Of a stretch of 64,000 nucleotides of DNA, positions 56,561 through 64,000 are shown piece after piece. Each line of letters opens with the position of its first letter. Position 1 is the first letter of the stretch. The notes under the pieces are model-generated. The model was not told where the DNA came from. It ran no database searches and was given only the letters and a program-made list of their open reading frames with translations. The stretch spans positions 65,016-129,015 of the forward strand of contig MGTS01000042.1 in NCBI GenBank assembly GCA_001799565.1, given 5' to 3'. The stretch is from Elusimicrobia bacterium GWA2_51_34. Its GTDB lineage: Bacteria; Elusimicrobiota; Elusimicrobia; Elusimicrobiales; UBA9959. The translations under genes were made by a program, and so were the position numbers.

Positions 56561-57291
56561 ACCGCCTCCACAAACAGGGACTCCAAAGCGCCTGGCGCCG
56601 TTTCCCAGTTTTTCCGTTCAACAGAAAGCGTTTTATGTCCCCCGGCCATAATGATCACACGGTCGCATATTTTCTCCAGTTCAGAAATGCTGTGCGAAGA
56701 AAGGAAGATGGTCTTTCCTTCAGCCTGCATGCCGGAAATAAGGGCGCGCATGTCGTGAATGGCAAGGGGGTCCAACCCGCTTACAGGCTCGTCAAGCACT
56801 AGCAGTTCGGGAGAATGCAGCACCGCCTGGGCCAGCCCCAGGCGCTGAAGCATGCCTTTTGAAAACTCTGAAATTTTTTTGGCGGCGTGAGGCGCGAGCC
56901 CCACTTTTTCCATTACAACCGGCAGCGCGGCCGCGATAGCGGAGCCGGACATTCCAGAAAGCAGCCCATAGTAGCGTAAGGCGCCGTACGGAGTGTTATG
57001 CGGGGGGAAATACGGCAGTTCCGGCAGAAAGCCTATACTGTTCTTTGCCCGGGGCTCGCGGGGGTCCAGCCCGAAAACTGAAACTTTTCCCGAGGTTGGA
57101 AAAATCAGGCCGGTAAGCAGTTTCATTACGGTGGTCTTGCCCGCGCCGTTTAAACCCAGCAGCCCCAATATCTCACCTTCAAAGATATCAAGGGTGAAAT
57201 CGGACAAAGCGGCAACTGACATCTTCCGGCCAAGCCCCCGAAGATGGTAAATTTTACCGGCACCGTCAATAGAAACTATCACGCGCTTCAC
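56551..57291 (-). CDS. ABC transporter ATPase for the ABC-2 permease
   Basis: A 246-residue ATPase. GLNGAGKTTVMKLL is Walker A, SKGMLQRLGLAQAVL the signature region (variant of LSGGQ), LLVLDEPVSGLDPLAI Walker B, and LSSHSISELEKICD the switch His region. It resembles the NatA/CcmA group whose permease partners are ABC-2 proteins, here the gene at 55658. A repeat arm supplies the stop codon after VRR. It also has a GC-rich hairpin just upstream. Confidence 0.9.
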   Translation of the reverse strand: MKRVIVSIDGAGKIYHLRGLGRKMSVAALSDFTLDIFEGEILGLLGLNGAGKTTVMKLLTGLIFPTSGKVSVFGLDPREPRAKNSIGFLPELPYFPPHNTPYGALRYYGLLSGMSGSAIAAALPVVMEKVGLAPHAAKKISEFSKGMLQRLGLAQAVLHSPELLVLDEPVSGLDPLAIHDMRALISGMQAEGKTIFLSSHSISELEKICDRVIIMAGGHKTLSVERKNWETAPGALESLFVEAVRR

Positions 57292-57377
57292 CCCACCACC
57301 CCCTTAGCGGCCATAGGCCGCTCGCAATTTTTTACAGTTAAATTCGCCTGAGACGTATAAGGGGGTGGTGGGGTCAT
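57290..57377. repeat. Word hairpin, CCCACCACCCCCTTA family
   Basis: ACCCCACCACCCCCTTA (57291-57307) faces TAAGGGGGTGGTGGGGT (57358-57375), a perfect 17-bp stem. An inner palindrome GCGGCCATAGGCCGC is present in the loop. Its right arm overlaps the DUF885 gene end by a few bases. Confidence 0.8.
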
Positions 57378-59143
57378 TTCACTATTTTCCCTTGATCTTT
57401 TTTCTGCCGGTTCAGTTCCATTTTTATGTCCACAAGAGGAATTCCGCCCTCTTTCAGAAAAGAATCGTGGAATTTTCTCAGGTCAAAATACTTTTGTTCC
57501 GTGCGCCGGTAATACTTTCGCATATCAAGAATCCTGTCCAGACCAACCACCGGACCCAGCGCCTGAGTGGGCGCCAGAGAAAGCCTTAAAATTTCGCCTC
57601 GCGCCTGGACCTCTGAAAAATACAAATTATTCTTAAAAAAATCAACCGCCTCGGTTTCAGTCATCTTTTTACAATGGAGGGAGGCGTCAACATAAGCCCT
57701 CGCGGCCCTTAACATGCGCAAATAGACCCGCAGAAAGCGCGCCCAGTAAGAGGAATAATAGCCCATCTCCTCGGCCAAAAGCTCGGCGTAACAGGCCCAG
57801 CCGTTTACCGCCATCGGCTGGTTTGAAATTCTGCGTATTCTGGAAGGATTCAGGTTCGCCTCAAAACTGAGCAGATGGAGACCAGGCATTATGGCGTAGG
57901 CGCTGAGCAGTTCCAACTGCGCGTAATTAAACCTGTCCTGAAGGATCTTCTCCCTTAACGCCCCGGGAAGGGTGTCGGAAGGGAGCGACACTAAAAGCTC
58001 CGACACCCTGGTTTCATCAAGCGAAAACGGCGCGGAATAATAGACATAAGGCAAAATCGCGGCCGCAAACGAAGGCATGCGCTTTATAAGAAGGCGCTGT
58101 TTCGGGAAAGGCAGGACTTTGTATTCGTCAAAGTGCTGGTAGGCCCTGTCCATTTCATCCTGAAAAACCTTCAAAACCTCACCGTCGGCCGGATGTTCTT
58201 TCGGCAGTTTCTCAAGCACGCCTTTCCAGCCTTTTTCCCTGGCAAGCACAGCGTCAATACTCTGCGCCTCTTTCTGGAGGTCTTTCAGGGACTGCTTGTA
58301 AGCGCTTTTGGAGTAGCGCAGCGCGGCGCCCGGTGTCATATCCAGCGCGTGCCAGCGTTCAAGGTAAAAACCGTAGGTGGAATCTCCGGTCCTGAAATCT
58401 CCGTCGGAAACAGGAAGTATGTCCTTTTGCAGGAAGTCGCGGTAGCGCGCAAGCGCGGTTTTTACCTGTTCAAGCGTCTCGTCCACCTGCATTTTTAAAA
58501 TAGGGTCGTAGCGCGTGTAACCGCGGAAAATGGGAATAAAATCCGAAATGCCCGCTATCGACGCCTCCACCTGCCTTATAGCCTGCCCTGTCCATATTTT
58601 AGGAGGACGCGTAAGGTTTCTTTGTGCCTGCTCCAGAATCAGCGGCAGCTGCTTAAGGCGCGAAATGGCGTTTGCCGCCCTGCTGTTGTAATCGTTAAAA
58701 TCCTTACTCATCAGCGAATAGACAGAAAGAAGCGGTTCCAGGTAATACTGCGGCCTGAGCTTTAAAATATCCAGGTTTTCCATCTCATAAATATCCACTT
58801 CCAGCATATGATCAAGCAGGTTGTAGTCAACCTGCGCGGCCGGATACATGAAGTCTTTTTTTATTTCGTGGAGTTTGTCGCGGAGCTTATGGAAAGTTTC
58901 AAGTTCTTTGCTTTTGCGTTCCTGAATACGCTGGGTCAGGGAAGCGTCGGCGCCGTGCAGACCAATGCGGGTGGCCCGCTCAGGGTCAAACATCTGCATG
59001 GTTGCCAGGTATCGCTCAAAAATCTCATTCAGCTTGGTTTTTTCAAGCGCGCCCTGTATTTCCTCGGTGGACATCCTGTCTTCGTAGGCAAAAGCCGGAC
59101 CTGCCGCAAGGCATAAAAGGAACATTAAAAATATTTTTTTCAT
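57374..59143 (-). CDS. DUF885-family secreted protein
   Basis: A 589-residue protein with a cleavable signal peptide (FLMFLLCLAAGPAFA). The DUF885 fold is helical and metallopeptidase-like. VNGWACYAELLAEEMGYY resembles the family's EGWALYAE block, and YYLEPLLSVYSLM lies in the N-terminal half. The canonical HExxH-type motif is not obvious, so catalytic status is uncertain. It is monocistronic, between a repeat and the ABC ATPase. A role in peptide processing outside the cell is the usual inference for this family. Confidence 0.78.
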   Translation of the reverse strand: MKKIFLMFLLCLAAGPAFAYEDRMSTEEIQGALEKTKLNEIFERYLATMQMFDPERATRIGLHGADASLTQRIQERKSKELETFHKLRDKLHEIKKDFMYPAAQVDYNLLDHMLEVDIYEMENLDILKLRPQYYLEPLLSVYSLMSKDFNDYNSRAANAISRLKQLPLILEQAQRNLTRPPKIWTGQAIRQVEASIAGISDFIPIFRGYTRYDPILKMQVDETLEQVKTALARYRDFLQKDILPVSDGDFRTGDSTYGFYLERWHALDMTPGAALRYSKSAYKQSLKDLQKEAQSIDAVLAREKGWKGVLEKLPKEHPADGEVLKVFQDEMDRAYQHFDEYKVLPFPKQRLLIKRMPSFAAAILPYVYYSAPFSLDETRVSELLVSLPSDTLPGALREKILQDRFNYAQLELLSAYAIMPGLHLLSFEANLNPSRIRRISNQPMAVNGWACYAELLAEEMGYYSSYWARFLRVYLRMLRAARAYVDASLHCKKMTETEAVDFFKNNLYFSEVQARGEILRLSLAPTQALGPVVGLDRILDMRKYYRRTEQKYFDLRKFHDSFLKEGGIPLVDIKMELNRQKKDQGKIVK

Positions 59144-59156
59144 CCAGGCCTTTCTC

Positions 59157-59290
59157 TAGATAGCGAGTATGCCGGTATGCATGTAGGCTGGTATGCCAGA
59201 AGGCAATACTGCTGGCAGGTTACTAGGCTTTCTGTGGAGTTCCAGAATTTAGGCCTACAAACATACACGCCTACTAGCCGGCAATCTCTT
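59157..59290. repeat. Word hairpin, GCTAGTAGGC subfamily (extended)
   Basis: TATGCCGGTATGCATGTAGG and CTGGCAGGTTACTAGGC, loop TTTCTGTGGAGTTCCAG, right arm AGGCCTACAAACATACACGC then CTACTAGCCGGC. It is the third near-identical copy after those at 38845 and 52148, with a longer left array. Confidence 0.82.
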
Positions 59291-59308
59291 ACTAGCCTAT
59301 GGCTGTGC

Positions 59309-59337
59309 CCCGCCTCCGCCTTAGGCGGAAGCGGGGC
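59309..59337 (-). terminator. GC-rich hairpin after lon
   Basis: CCCCGCCTCCGCC and GGCGGAAGCGGGG form a 13-bp stem with one mismatch and a TTA loop, about 50 bases downstream of the lon stop. No U tract follows on the minus strand. The flanking 59337-59386 shares sequence with the gap at 37708-37757. Confidence 0.45.
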
Positions 59338-59388
59338 TGTGCCGTAACAGGGGCTATGCCCTTCAGACGGCCTCGCCTGACGGCGTAA

Positions 59389-61755
59389 TCACCGGGACTT
59401 GACTGTTTTACTGCTACGCGCCGTTTTCTTCGGTTCCAACGCCAGCGCCAGAGCTTCTTCAATAGAAGAAACGCCGATAAGCTTCATTTTAGCGCGTATT
59501 TCTTCCGGTATTTCTTCCAAATCCTTCATGTTATCTTTTGGGAAAAGAACGGTAAAGATTTCATCCCTGAAAGACGCTATTATCTTTTCCTTCAGGCCTC
59601 CTACCGGAAGCACCCTGCCGCTAAGCGTTATCTCTCCGGTCATTGACAATGCCTGTTTTACCACACGGCCGGAGATCAAGCTCGCAAGCACTATGGCTAT
59701 GGTAATGCCCGCAGAAGGCCCGTCTTTGGGAATGGCTCCCTCCGGTATGTGCACATGGAAATTATGAGAAGTCACAAAAGAATTAAGCGAGGATTCCCTT
59801 GAACGCACATAAGAAAAAGCCGCCTGAGCCGATTCCTTCATAATGTCGCCAAGCTTCCCGGTAAGTATAAGATCCCCCTTGCCCGGAACGGCCACGGCTT
59901 CAACCGCGAGTATTTCGCCTCCGTTCTCAGTCCAGGCAAGCCCGGTAGCGATGCCTACGGCGTTATGAGAGACGCTCTGGCGCAGGAACTTGGGGATCCC
60001 AAGGAAATCGCCCAGGTTCTGCGGCGTCACCTTCACGATGTCCAGTTTTTGTTCCACTACTTTCCTGGCGACACGCCGCGACATTGAAGCGATTTCGCGT
60101 TCAAGATTGCGCACGCCGGCCTCTCTGGTATAGCCGCGTATTACGGCGTCCAGGGTTTCATCGGAAAGCCTGAGCAAATTCTCTTTCAGCCCGTGTTCTT
60201 TCATCTGCTTCGGGACCAGAAATTTGTTGGCTATCTGTATTTTCTCATTATGCGTGTAGCCGCCGAATTCAATCACCTCCATGCGGTCGCGCAGGCTTAT
60301 GGGTATGCCCCAAAGGGTGTTTGCCGTGGTTATAAACAGCACCTTTGAGATATCGAACGGCACATCCAGAAAATGGTCCATAAATTCCGGGTTCTGCTCC
60401 GGGTCAAGCGCCTCAAGCAGCGCCGCCGCCGGGTCTCCGCGCCAATCCATGCCCATCTTATCAATTTCATCCATCAAGAAAACCGGATTGCGGCTTTTGG
60501 CTTTTTTCAAGCTCTGTATTATTCGCCCGGGCATGGAGGCGACATAAGTTCGGCGATGGCCGCGGATTTCCGCCTCATCGCGCACGCCGCCCAAAGACAT
60601 GCGCACGAAATTCCTGCCCATAGCGCGCGCTATTGAGCGGGCAATGGAAGTTTTACCCACTCCCGGAGGGCCCACAAAGCAGAGTATGGGGCCCTTAAGT
60701 TTCCGGGTGAGCGTTGTAACCGCCAGATATTCAAGCACCCGCTCTTTGGGTTTGGACAGACCGAAATGGTCCTCATCCAGAATTTTTTTAGCCGACACCA
60801 GATCCAGAGAATCTTTGGTTTCAACGTTCCAGGGCAACTCAACCAGCCAATCCAGATAAGTGCGCGAAACGGTGGATTCGGGGGAAAACGGCATCATATG
60901 CGAAAGGCGGTTCAGCTCTTTTTCCGCCGCGTGTTCAGCTTCTTTCGGCATTTTGGCGGCATTCAACTTCTTCCTTATTTCGTCCAGTTCCCGGGTGAAA
61001 TCGTCTTTCTGGTGCAGTTCTTTCTGGATGGCCTTCAATTGTTCGTTCAGATAGTATTCCTTCTGCGACTTGTCTATCTGGGTTTTTACGCGGTCGTGGA
61101 TTTTGTGCTCAATATCAAGTATCTCTATTTCCTCCGCCAGCAGTTTTATAAGTTTTTCAAGGCGGTCCTTGGGATCTTCGGTTTCAAGCACAGCCTGGCG
61201 GTCCTCAATATTAAAAATGGAATTAGCGGCGATGGTATCGGCCAGTTTTGAAGGGTCCTCTACCTGCTGCAGAAGCGCCACGGAATCAAGAGTTATGCGG
61301 GTGTTGAGTTTGACGTAGGTTTCAAAAATTTCCACCGCGTGACGCATGAGAGCGGTAATTTCAGGGGACTTCCGTACAGGCTCGTCTACATATTCCACTT
61401 CCGCCATCAGGCAGTTTTTTTCCTTATCGGTTATCAGGCTTTTTACGCGGGCGCGCTTTTTGCCTTCCAAAAAGACACGCATGCTGCCGTCAGGCATTTT
61501 CAGCGACTGCGCCACCGCGCTTACTACGCCGTATAGATAAAGGTCGTCGGGAGCCGGATCATTAACCTGGGGTTTTTTCTGCGCGAGGGAAAGTATGTAC
61601 TTGCTTTCTTTCAGGGCGGCCTCTACGGCCCCCACGGACTTAGGCCTGTCCACTGAAAGAGGCAGCGCCATATGGGGAAACATTACCACATCCCGTACAG
61701 CGATAGCCGGTATCAAACCGGGATAGACAACCGCATCTTTTGTATTTGCGTCCAT
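59389..61755 (-). CDS. lon: ATP-dependent protease Lon
   Basis: A 788-residue Lon. The N-terminal substrate-binding domain starts VVMFPHMALPLSVDRPKS. The AAA+ module has GPPGVGKTSIARSIARAMG (Walker A) and PVFLMDEIDKMG (Walker B). The protease domain has the catalytic Ser in PKDGPSAGITI and Lys in GGLKEKIIA. Length and motifs are complete. Lon degrades misfolded and regulatory proteins. It lies in a tig-clpP-lon order, without the clpX often found between clpP and lon. The C-terminal end is Lys/Ser-rich. A repeat hairpin separates it from clpP. Confidence 0.97.
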   Translation of the reverse strand: MDANTKDAVVYPGLIPAIAVRDVVMFPHMALPLSVDRPKSVGAVEAALKESKYILSLAQKKPQVNDPAPDDLYLYGVVSAVAQSLKMPDGSMRVFLEGKKRARVKSLITDKEKNCLMAEVEYVDEPVRKSPEITALMRHAVEIFETYVKLNTRITLDSVALLQQVEDPSKLADTIAANSIFNIEDRQAVLETEDPKDRLEKLIKLLAEEIEILDIEHKIHDRVKTQIDKSQKEYYLNEQLKAIQKELHQKDDFTRELDEIRKKLNAAKMPKEAEHAAEKELNRLSHMMPFSPESTVSRTYLDWLVELPWNVETKDSLDLVSAKKILDEDHFGLSKPKERVLEYLAVTTLTRKLKGPILCFVGPPGVGKTSIARSIARAMGRNFVRMSLGGVRDEAEIRGHRRTYVASMPGRIIQSLKKAKSRNPVFLMDEIDKMGMDWRGDPAAALLEALDPEQNPEFMDHFLDVPFDISKVLFITTANTLWGIPISLRDRMEVIEFGGYTHNEKIQIANKFLVPKQMKEHGLKENLLRLSDETLDAVIRGYTREAGVRNLEREIASMSRRVARKVVEQKLDIVKVTPQNLGDFLGIPKFLRQSVSHNAVGIATGLAWTENGGEILAVEAVAVPGKGDLILTGKLGDIMKESAQAAFSYVRSRESSLNSFVTSHNFHVHIPEGAIPKDGPSAGITIAIVLASLISGRVVKQALSMTGEITLSGRVLPVGGLKEKIIASFRDEIFTVLFPKDNMKDLEEIPEEIRAKMKLIGVSSIEEALALALEPKKTARSSKTVKSR

Positions 61756-61817
61756 TGTGTTTAAATCTCCGTTATCGTTTCTTAAATAACCAGGATGTTT
61801 AGGCTGTTATCATCTAT

Positions 61818-61935
61818 GGCAACGGAAGGCTATTGAATGCTACGGAAAGCAACTAAAAGTAACAAAACTGTTTTATCCGCCCTCTTACTTTCTGTGGCAT
61901 TCAGTCGCTTTCTTTTGCTTTCGTTGCTATTAGTT
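61818..61935. repeat. Word hairpin, AACGGAAGGCTA family
   Basis: AACGGAAGGCTATTGAATGC and TACGGAAAGCAACTAAAAGT face ACTTTCTGTGGCATTCAGTC and GCTTTCTTTTGCTTTCGTTG. It shares the AACGGAAGGC word with the element at 42196. Confidence 0.75.
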
Positions 61936-61955
61936 AAGCCTATCCACCTGAGCAG

Positions 61956-62561
61956 TTATTGTTTTTTAAATTCAAGCACACCGTCTATAATGCCGTACGC
62001 TTTGGCCTCTTCAGCGGACATATAACAATTTCTTTCCATGTCGTCGTGCACTTTCTTCTCGGTCTGGCCGGTATGTCTGGCAAGGATCTGGGTAAGGCGT
62101 TTTTTATTTTCCTGCATCTCGCGGCTTTCTATCTCTATATCGGTGGCCTGGCCTGAAATGCCGCCGCCCCAGATAAGAGGCTGGTGTATCATTATCCGGG
62201 AATTGGGCAGCGCGTAGCGCTTGCCTTTCGTGCCGCCGGCAAGCAGAACCGCGCCGAAGGACATTGCCATGCCCATGCAGATGGTGGAAATGGGTGCCTT
62301 TATAAAATGCATGGTATCGTATACCGCCAACCCCGCCGTAACCATACCGCCGGGGGAATTGATATAAAGGTTAATATCCTTTTCGTTGTCTTCCGCATCC
62401 AAATACAGCAACTGCGCGATAACGGTATTTGCGGAGGCGGTGGAAACCGCGCCTTCCGGGTCGCCTATAAAAATTATCCGGTCTTTCAGAAGGCGCGAGT
62501 AAATATCGTAACCGACCATGGCGCCCTGGTTCCATTTCTCAATGATTGTGGGTATTAACAT
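61956..62561 (-). CDS. clpP: ATP-dependent Clp protease proteolytic subunit
   Basis: A 201-residue ClpP. The catalytic Ser101 lies in [16 protein letters not shown], His126 in IMIHQPL, and the catalytic Asp near residue 173-174. [17 protein letters not shown] and the substrate strands are typical. Ser context GMAMSFGA differs slightly from the usual GQAASMGA. It forms the double heptameric barrel with a Clp ATPase encoded elsewhere. Repeat elements flank it on both sides, so co-transcription with tig is uncertain. Confidence 0.96.
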   Translation of the reverse strand: MLIPTIIEKWNQGAMVGYDIYSRLLKDRIIFIGDPEGAVSTASANTVIAQLLYLDAEDNEKDINLYINSPGGMVTAGLAVYDTMHFIKAPISTICMGMAMSFGAVLLAGGTKGKRYALPNSRIMIHQPLIWGGGISGQATDIEIESREMQENKKRLTQILARHTGQTEKKVHDDMERNCYMSAEEAKAYGIIDGVLEFKKQ

Positions 62562-62577
62562 GAACTATTCCTCCGTT

Positions 62578-62698
62578 GTCAGTCTGAGAGTCTGAGAGTC
62601 TAAGAGTCTGGGAGTCTGGGAGTCTGAAAACCGAACTCTCGAATCTTCAGTTCTTGTCTTGACTCTTTGACGCTAAGACTCCCGACTCTACGACTTTT
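62578..62698. repeat. Word hairpin, GGGAGTCT subfamily
   Basis: CAGTCTGAGAGTCTGAGAGT and GTCTGGGAGTCTGGGAGTCT face CTTGACTCTTTGACGCTAAG and ACTCCCGACTCTACGAC. It is the third member of the subfamily that includes the four-helix-bundle gene element. It lies between tig and clpP. Confidence 0.8.
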
Positions 62699-63964
62699 TT
62701 AGCGTGTCTCTTCCTTTATAATTGCCTTTGATTTAACCATGTCCATTGTCCTGTTTTCCATTATGGACGCCAGTATATATTCCCTGCGGTTGTCAAAAAG
62801 CTCACGTGCCCTGGTTTTTTCCTCGTCACTGCCCAGGCGGGATAGCACCTTATCAAGCTCGGCTTTCAGTTCCGCGTCGCCCGCGCTGATATTTTCTTTT
62901 CTGGCTATGTGATGGAGCAAGAAAGTAAGGCTCAGGTTCCGCTCAGCCACGGGTTTTAGTTTTTCAAGAAACGTCTCTTCGCGGAAATTTTCATCGTCAG
63001 CCGGCATTCTCTTTTTCATAAGTTCAAGAAGTTCGCGCGTTTCCTGGCTTACCAGAGTGGGGGGAAGCGGCATGGGATTGTTTTTTATGAGCGCGTCCTC
63101 AAGCTGCGTAAACAGGTCTTTTTCTGTTTTTTCCGCCTCGGTTTTTTCAAGCAGTTTGCGCACATTGGCTTTAAGTTCTTCCACGGTCGCGGCGCCGGCC
63201 TCCTTAAGAAAATTCCCGTCCAATTCCGGCACAATTTTTTGTTTTATTTCCGAGACAGTAACCCTGAAGCGCATTTTTTTGTCGCCGAACGGCGCGTCAA
63301 ATTCGCGCGTCTCTCCTTTTTTCGCGCCTGACACCGCTTCCGCAAGCCCCGCTATGGTCTGAGGGCTCGCCATATTCACAATTTCACCCTTAACTGAACC
63401 GCCTTCCACTTTGACGCCGTTTTCAAATGTTTCATAATCGACAATAACGAAATGCGCCATACCCGCGCTTTCGCTTTCCGGAGCCGGTTTAAGATACGCG
63501 TTGTATTCACGCACCTGTGTCAGATATTTTTCCACATCCTCGTCGGTTACTTTGTGAATTTTGCGCGTGACGGCGATCTTTTCGTATCCGCGCGGTTCTA
63601 TCTGCGGGTTGCATTCGAACAGGACTTCAAAATAAAGCGTTTTATCCGGGTCGTAGCGGAGATTTTTTATACTCGGAGATACCACGGGAGTGAGTTTGTT
63701 GTTTTTAAGTATTTCAGTTACCGCCGACTTGGCCTCGGCCTCAATCACTTCGTCCTTAACCATGGAGGGGAACTGTCCTTTTATCATGGGAACCGGCACC
63801 TTGCCGACCCGGAATCCGGGCAGCGATACCACCGCCTGCAGGCGCGCCAGGGCGGCGGCGGTAGCTTCCGAAAGCGCGGAAGAATCCACATTCACGGCGA
63901 AGGTATAAACACATCCCTCCTGTTTTACTTTTTTTATCCGGTCTCTAAAACCCAGGATGTTCAT
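62699..63964 (-). CDS. tig: Trigger factor
   Basis: A 421-residue ribosome-associated chaperone. The N-terminal ribosome-binding region has LPGFRVGKVPVPMIKG, a variant of the GFRxGKxP signature. A middle FKBP-like peptidyl-prolyl isomerase domain (about residues 155-235) and a helical C-terminal substrate-binding arm follow. It binds nascent chains at the tunnel exit. The ribosome-binding site GGGAGG is nine bases before the ATG. A repeat hairpin follows its stop. Confidence 0.93.
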   Translation of the reverse strand: MNILGFRDRIKKVKQEGCVYTFAVNVDSSALSEATAAALARLQAVVSLPGFRVGKVPVPMIKGQFPSMVKDEVIEAEAKSAVTEILKNNKLTPVVSPSIKNLRYDPDKTLYFEVLFECNPQIEPRGYEKIAVTRKIHKVTDEDVEKYLTQVREYNAYLKPAPESESAGMAHFVIVDYETFENGVKVEGGSVKGEIVNMASPQTIAGLAEAVSGAKKGETREFDAPFGDKKMRFRVTVSEIKQKIVPELDGNFLKEAGAATVEELKANVRKLLEKTEAEKTEKDLFTQLEDALIKNNPMPLPPTLVSQETRELLELMKKRMPADDENFREETFLEKLKPVAERNLSLTFLLHHIARKENISAGDAELKAELDKVLSRLGSDEEKTRARELFDNRREYILASIMENRTMDMVKSKAIIKEETR

Positions 63965-64000
63965 TGTAAAGCCTCCCAGTTGACAAATTTGGACGGTAAC

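Overview
The window is a chromosome segment of a diderm (Gram-negative-type) bacterium with moderately high GC. Outer-membrane logic comes from TIGR03545/TIGR03546-like proteins, an AmpG-like permease, a lipoprotein solute-binding protein and several signal-peptide proteins. The lineage looks like an anaerobe from an uncultured group: an oxidative ferredoxin-linked 2-oxoacid oxidoreductase, small ferredoxins, B12-dependent radical SAM chemistry and an acetate kinase. Two secreted paralogues carry a post-signal TYYPAPYGGY motif that I associate from memory with Elusimicrobiota/Omnitrophota genomes. That taxon call is tentative. No rRNA, tRNA or CRISPR array was found.

Layout. (1) 1-9056: a surface-polysaccharide cluster (SDR epimerase, GT4, B12/radical SAM enzyme, GT2, polyprenyl-phosphate glycosylphosphotransferase). 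It is interrupted by two accessory cargoes: a GSU2403-type nucleotidyltransferase between direct repeats, and an AbiEi/AbiEii toxin-antitoxin pair that follows a 5' remnant of a second GT2 allele. (2) 9108-14251: mntP; the TIGR03546/TIGR03545 pair split by a four-helix-bundle (S23/IVP-type) gene bounded by inverted repeat arms; a secreted Cys-rich protein; Mrp/ApbC. (3) 14397-29571: a carbon-catabolic block with a 3-oxoacid CoA-transferase (A+B), isocitrate-type dehydrogenase, HMG-CoA-lyase-type enzyme, CaiB CoA-transferase, LeuC/LeuD-type hydro-lyase, class III aminotransferase and a four-subunit 2-oxoacid:ferredoxin oxidoreductase. A tandemly duplicated pair of secreted and membrane proteins and a GT4 gene are embedded in it. 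(4) 29642-33687: FAD oxidase, dicluster Fe-S protein and geranylgeranyl-reductase-type flavoprotein on the minus strand. (5) 33810-43525: heterodimeric ABC exporter, AEC carrier, AspT-type antiporter, MFS/AmpG-like permease, CDF metal exporter, ferredoxin. (6) 43754-49795: transglutaminase-like protein and a MalK/MalG/MalF/MalE-type sugar ABC system. (7) 49939-59143: methyltransferase, K+ channel, acetate kinase, GT4, TPR protein, ABC-2 permease plus ATPase, DUF885 protein. (8) 59389-63964: lon, clpP, tig proteostasis genes.

The metabolic genes can be read together as citrate/isocitrate to 2-oxoglutarate to succinyl-CoA, with succinyl-CoA donating CoA to acids that are then cleaved to acetyl-CoA and acetoacetate. 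Acetate kinase could then conserve energy. This route is inference.

The most unusual feature is scattered through most of the intergenic space. At least 26 hairpin elements have arms built from degenerate tandem copies of a short 'word' (for example GGGAGTCT, GCTAGTAGGC, GCCATAAGC, GGTTCAA) followed by the reverse complement. The word differs from locus to locus, but several subfamilies recur, and some share a GGAGTTTCC-like loop. Arms commonly begin at, or supply, the stop codon of the preceding gene. In one copy (10252-10722) the loop is replaced by the four-helix-bundle gene, which suggests an autonomous parent element with the others as gene-less derivatives.
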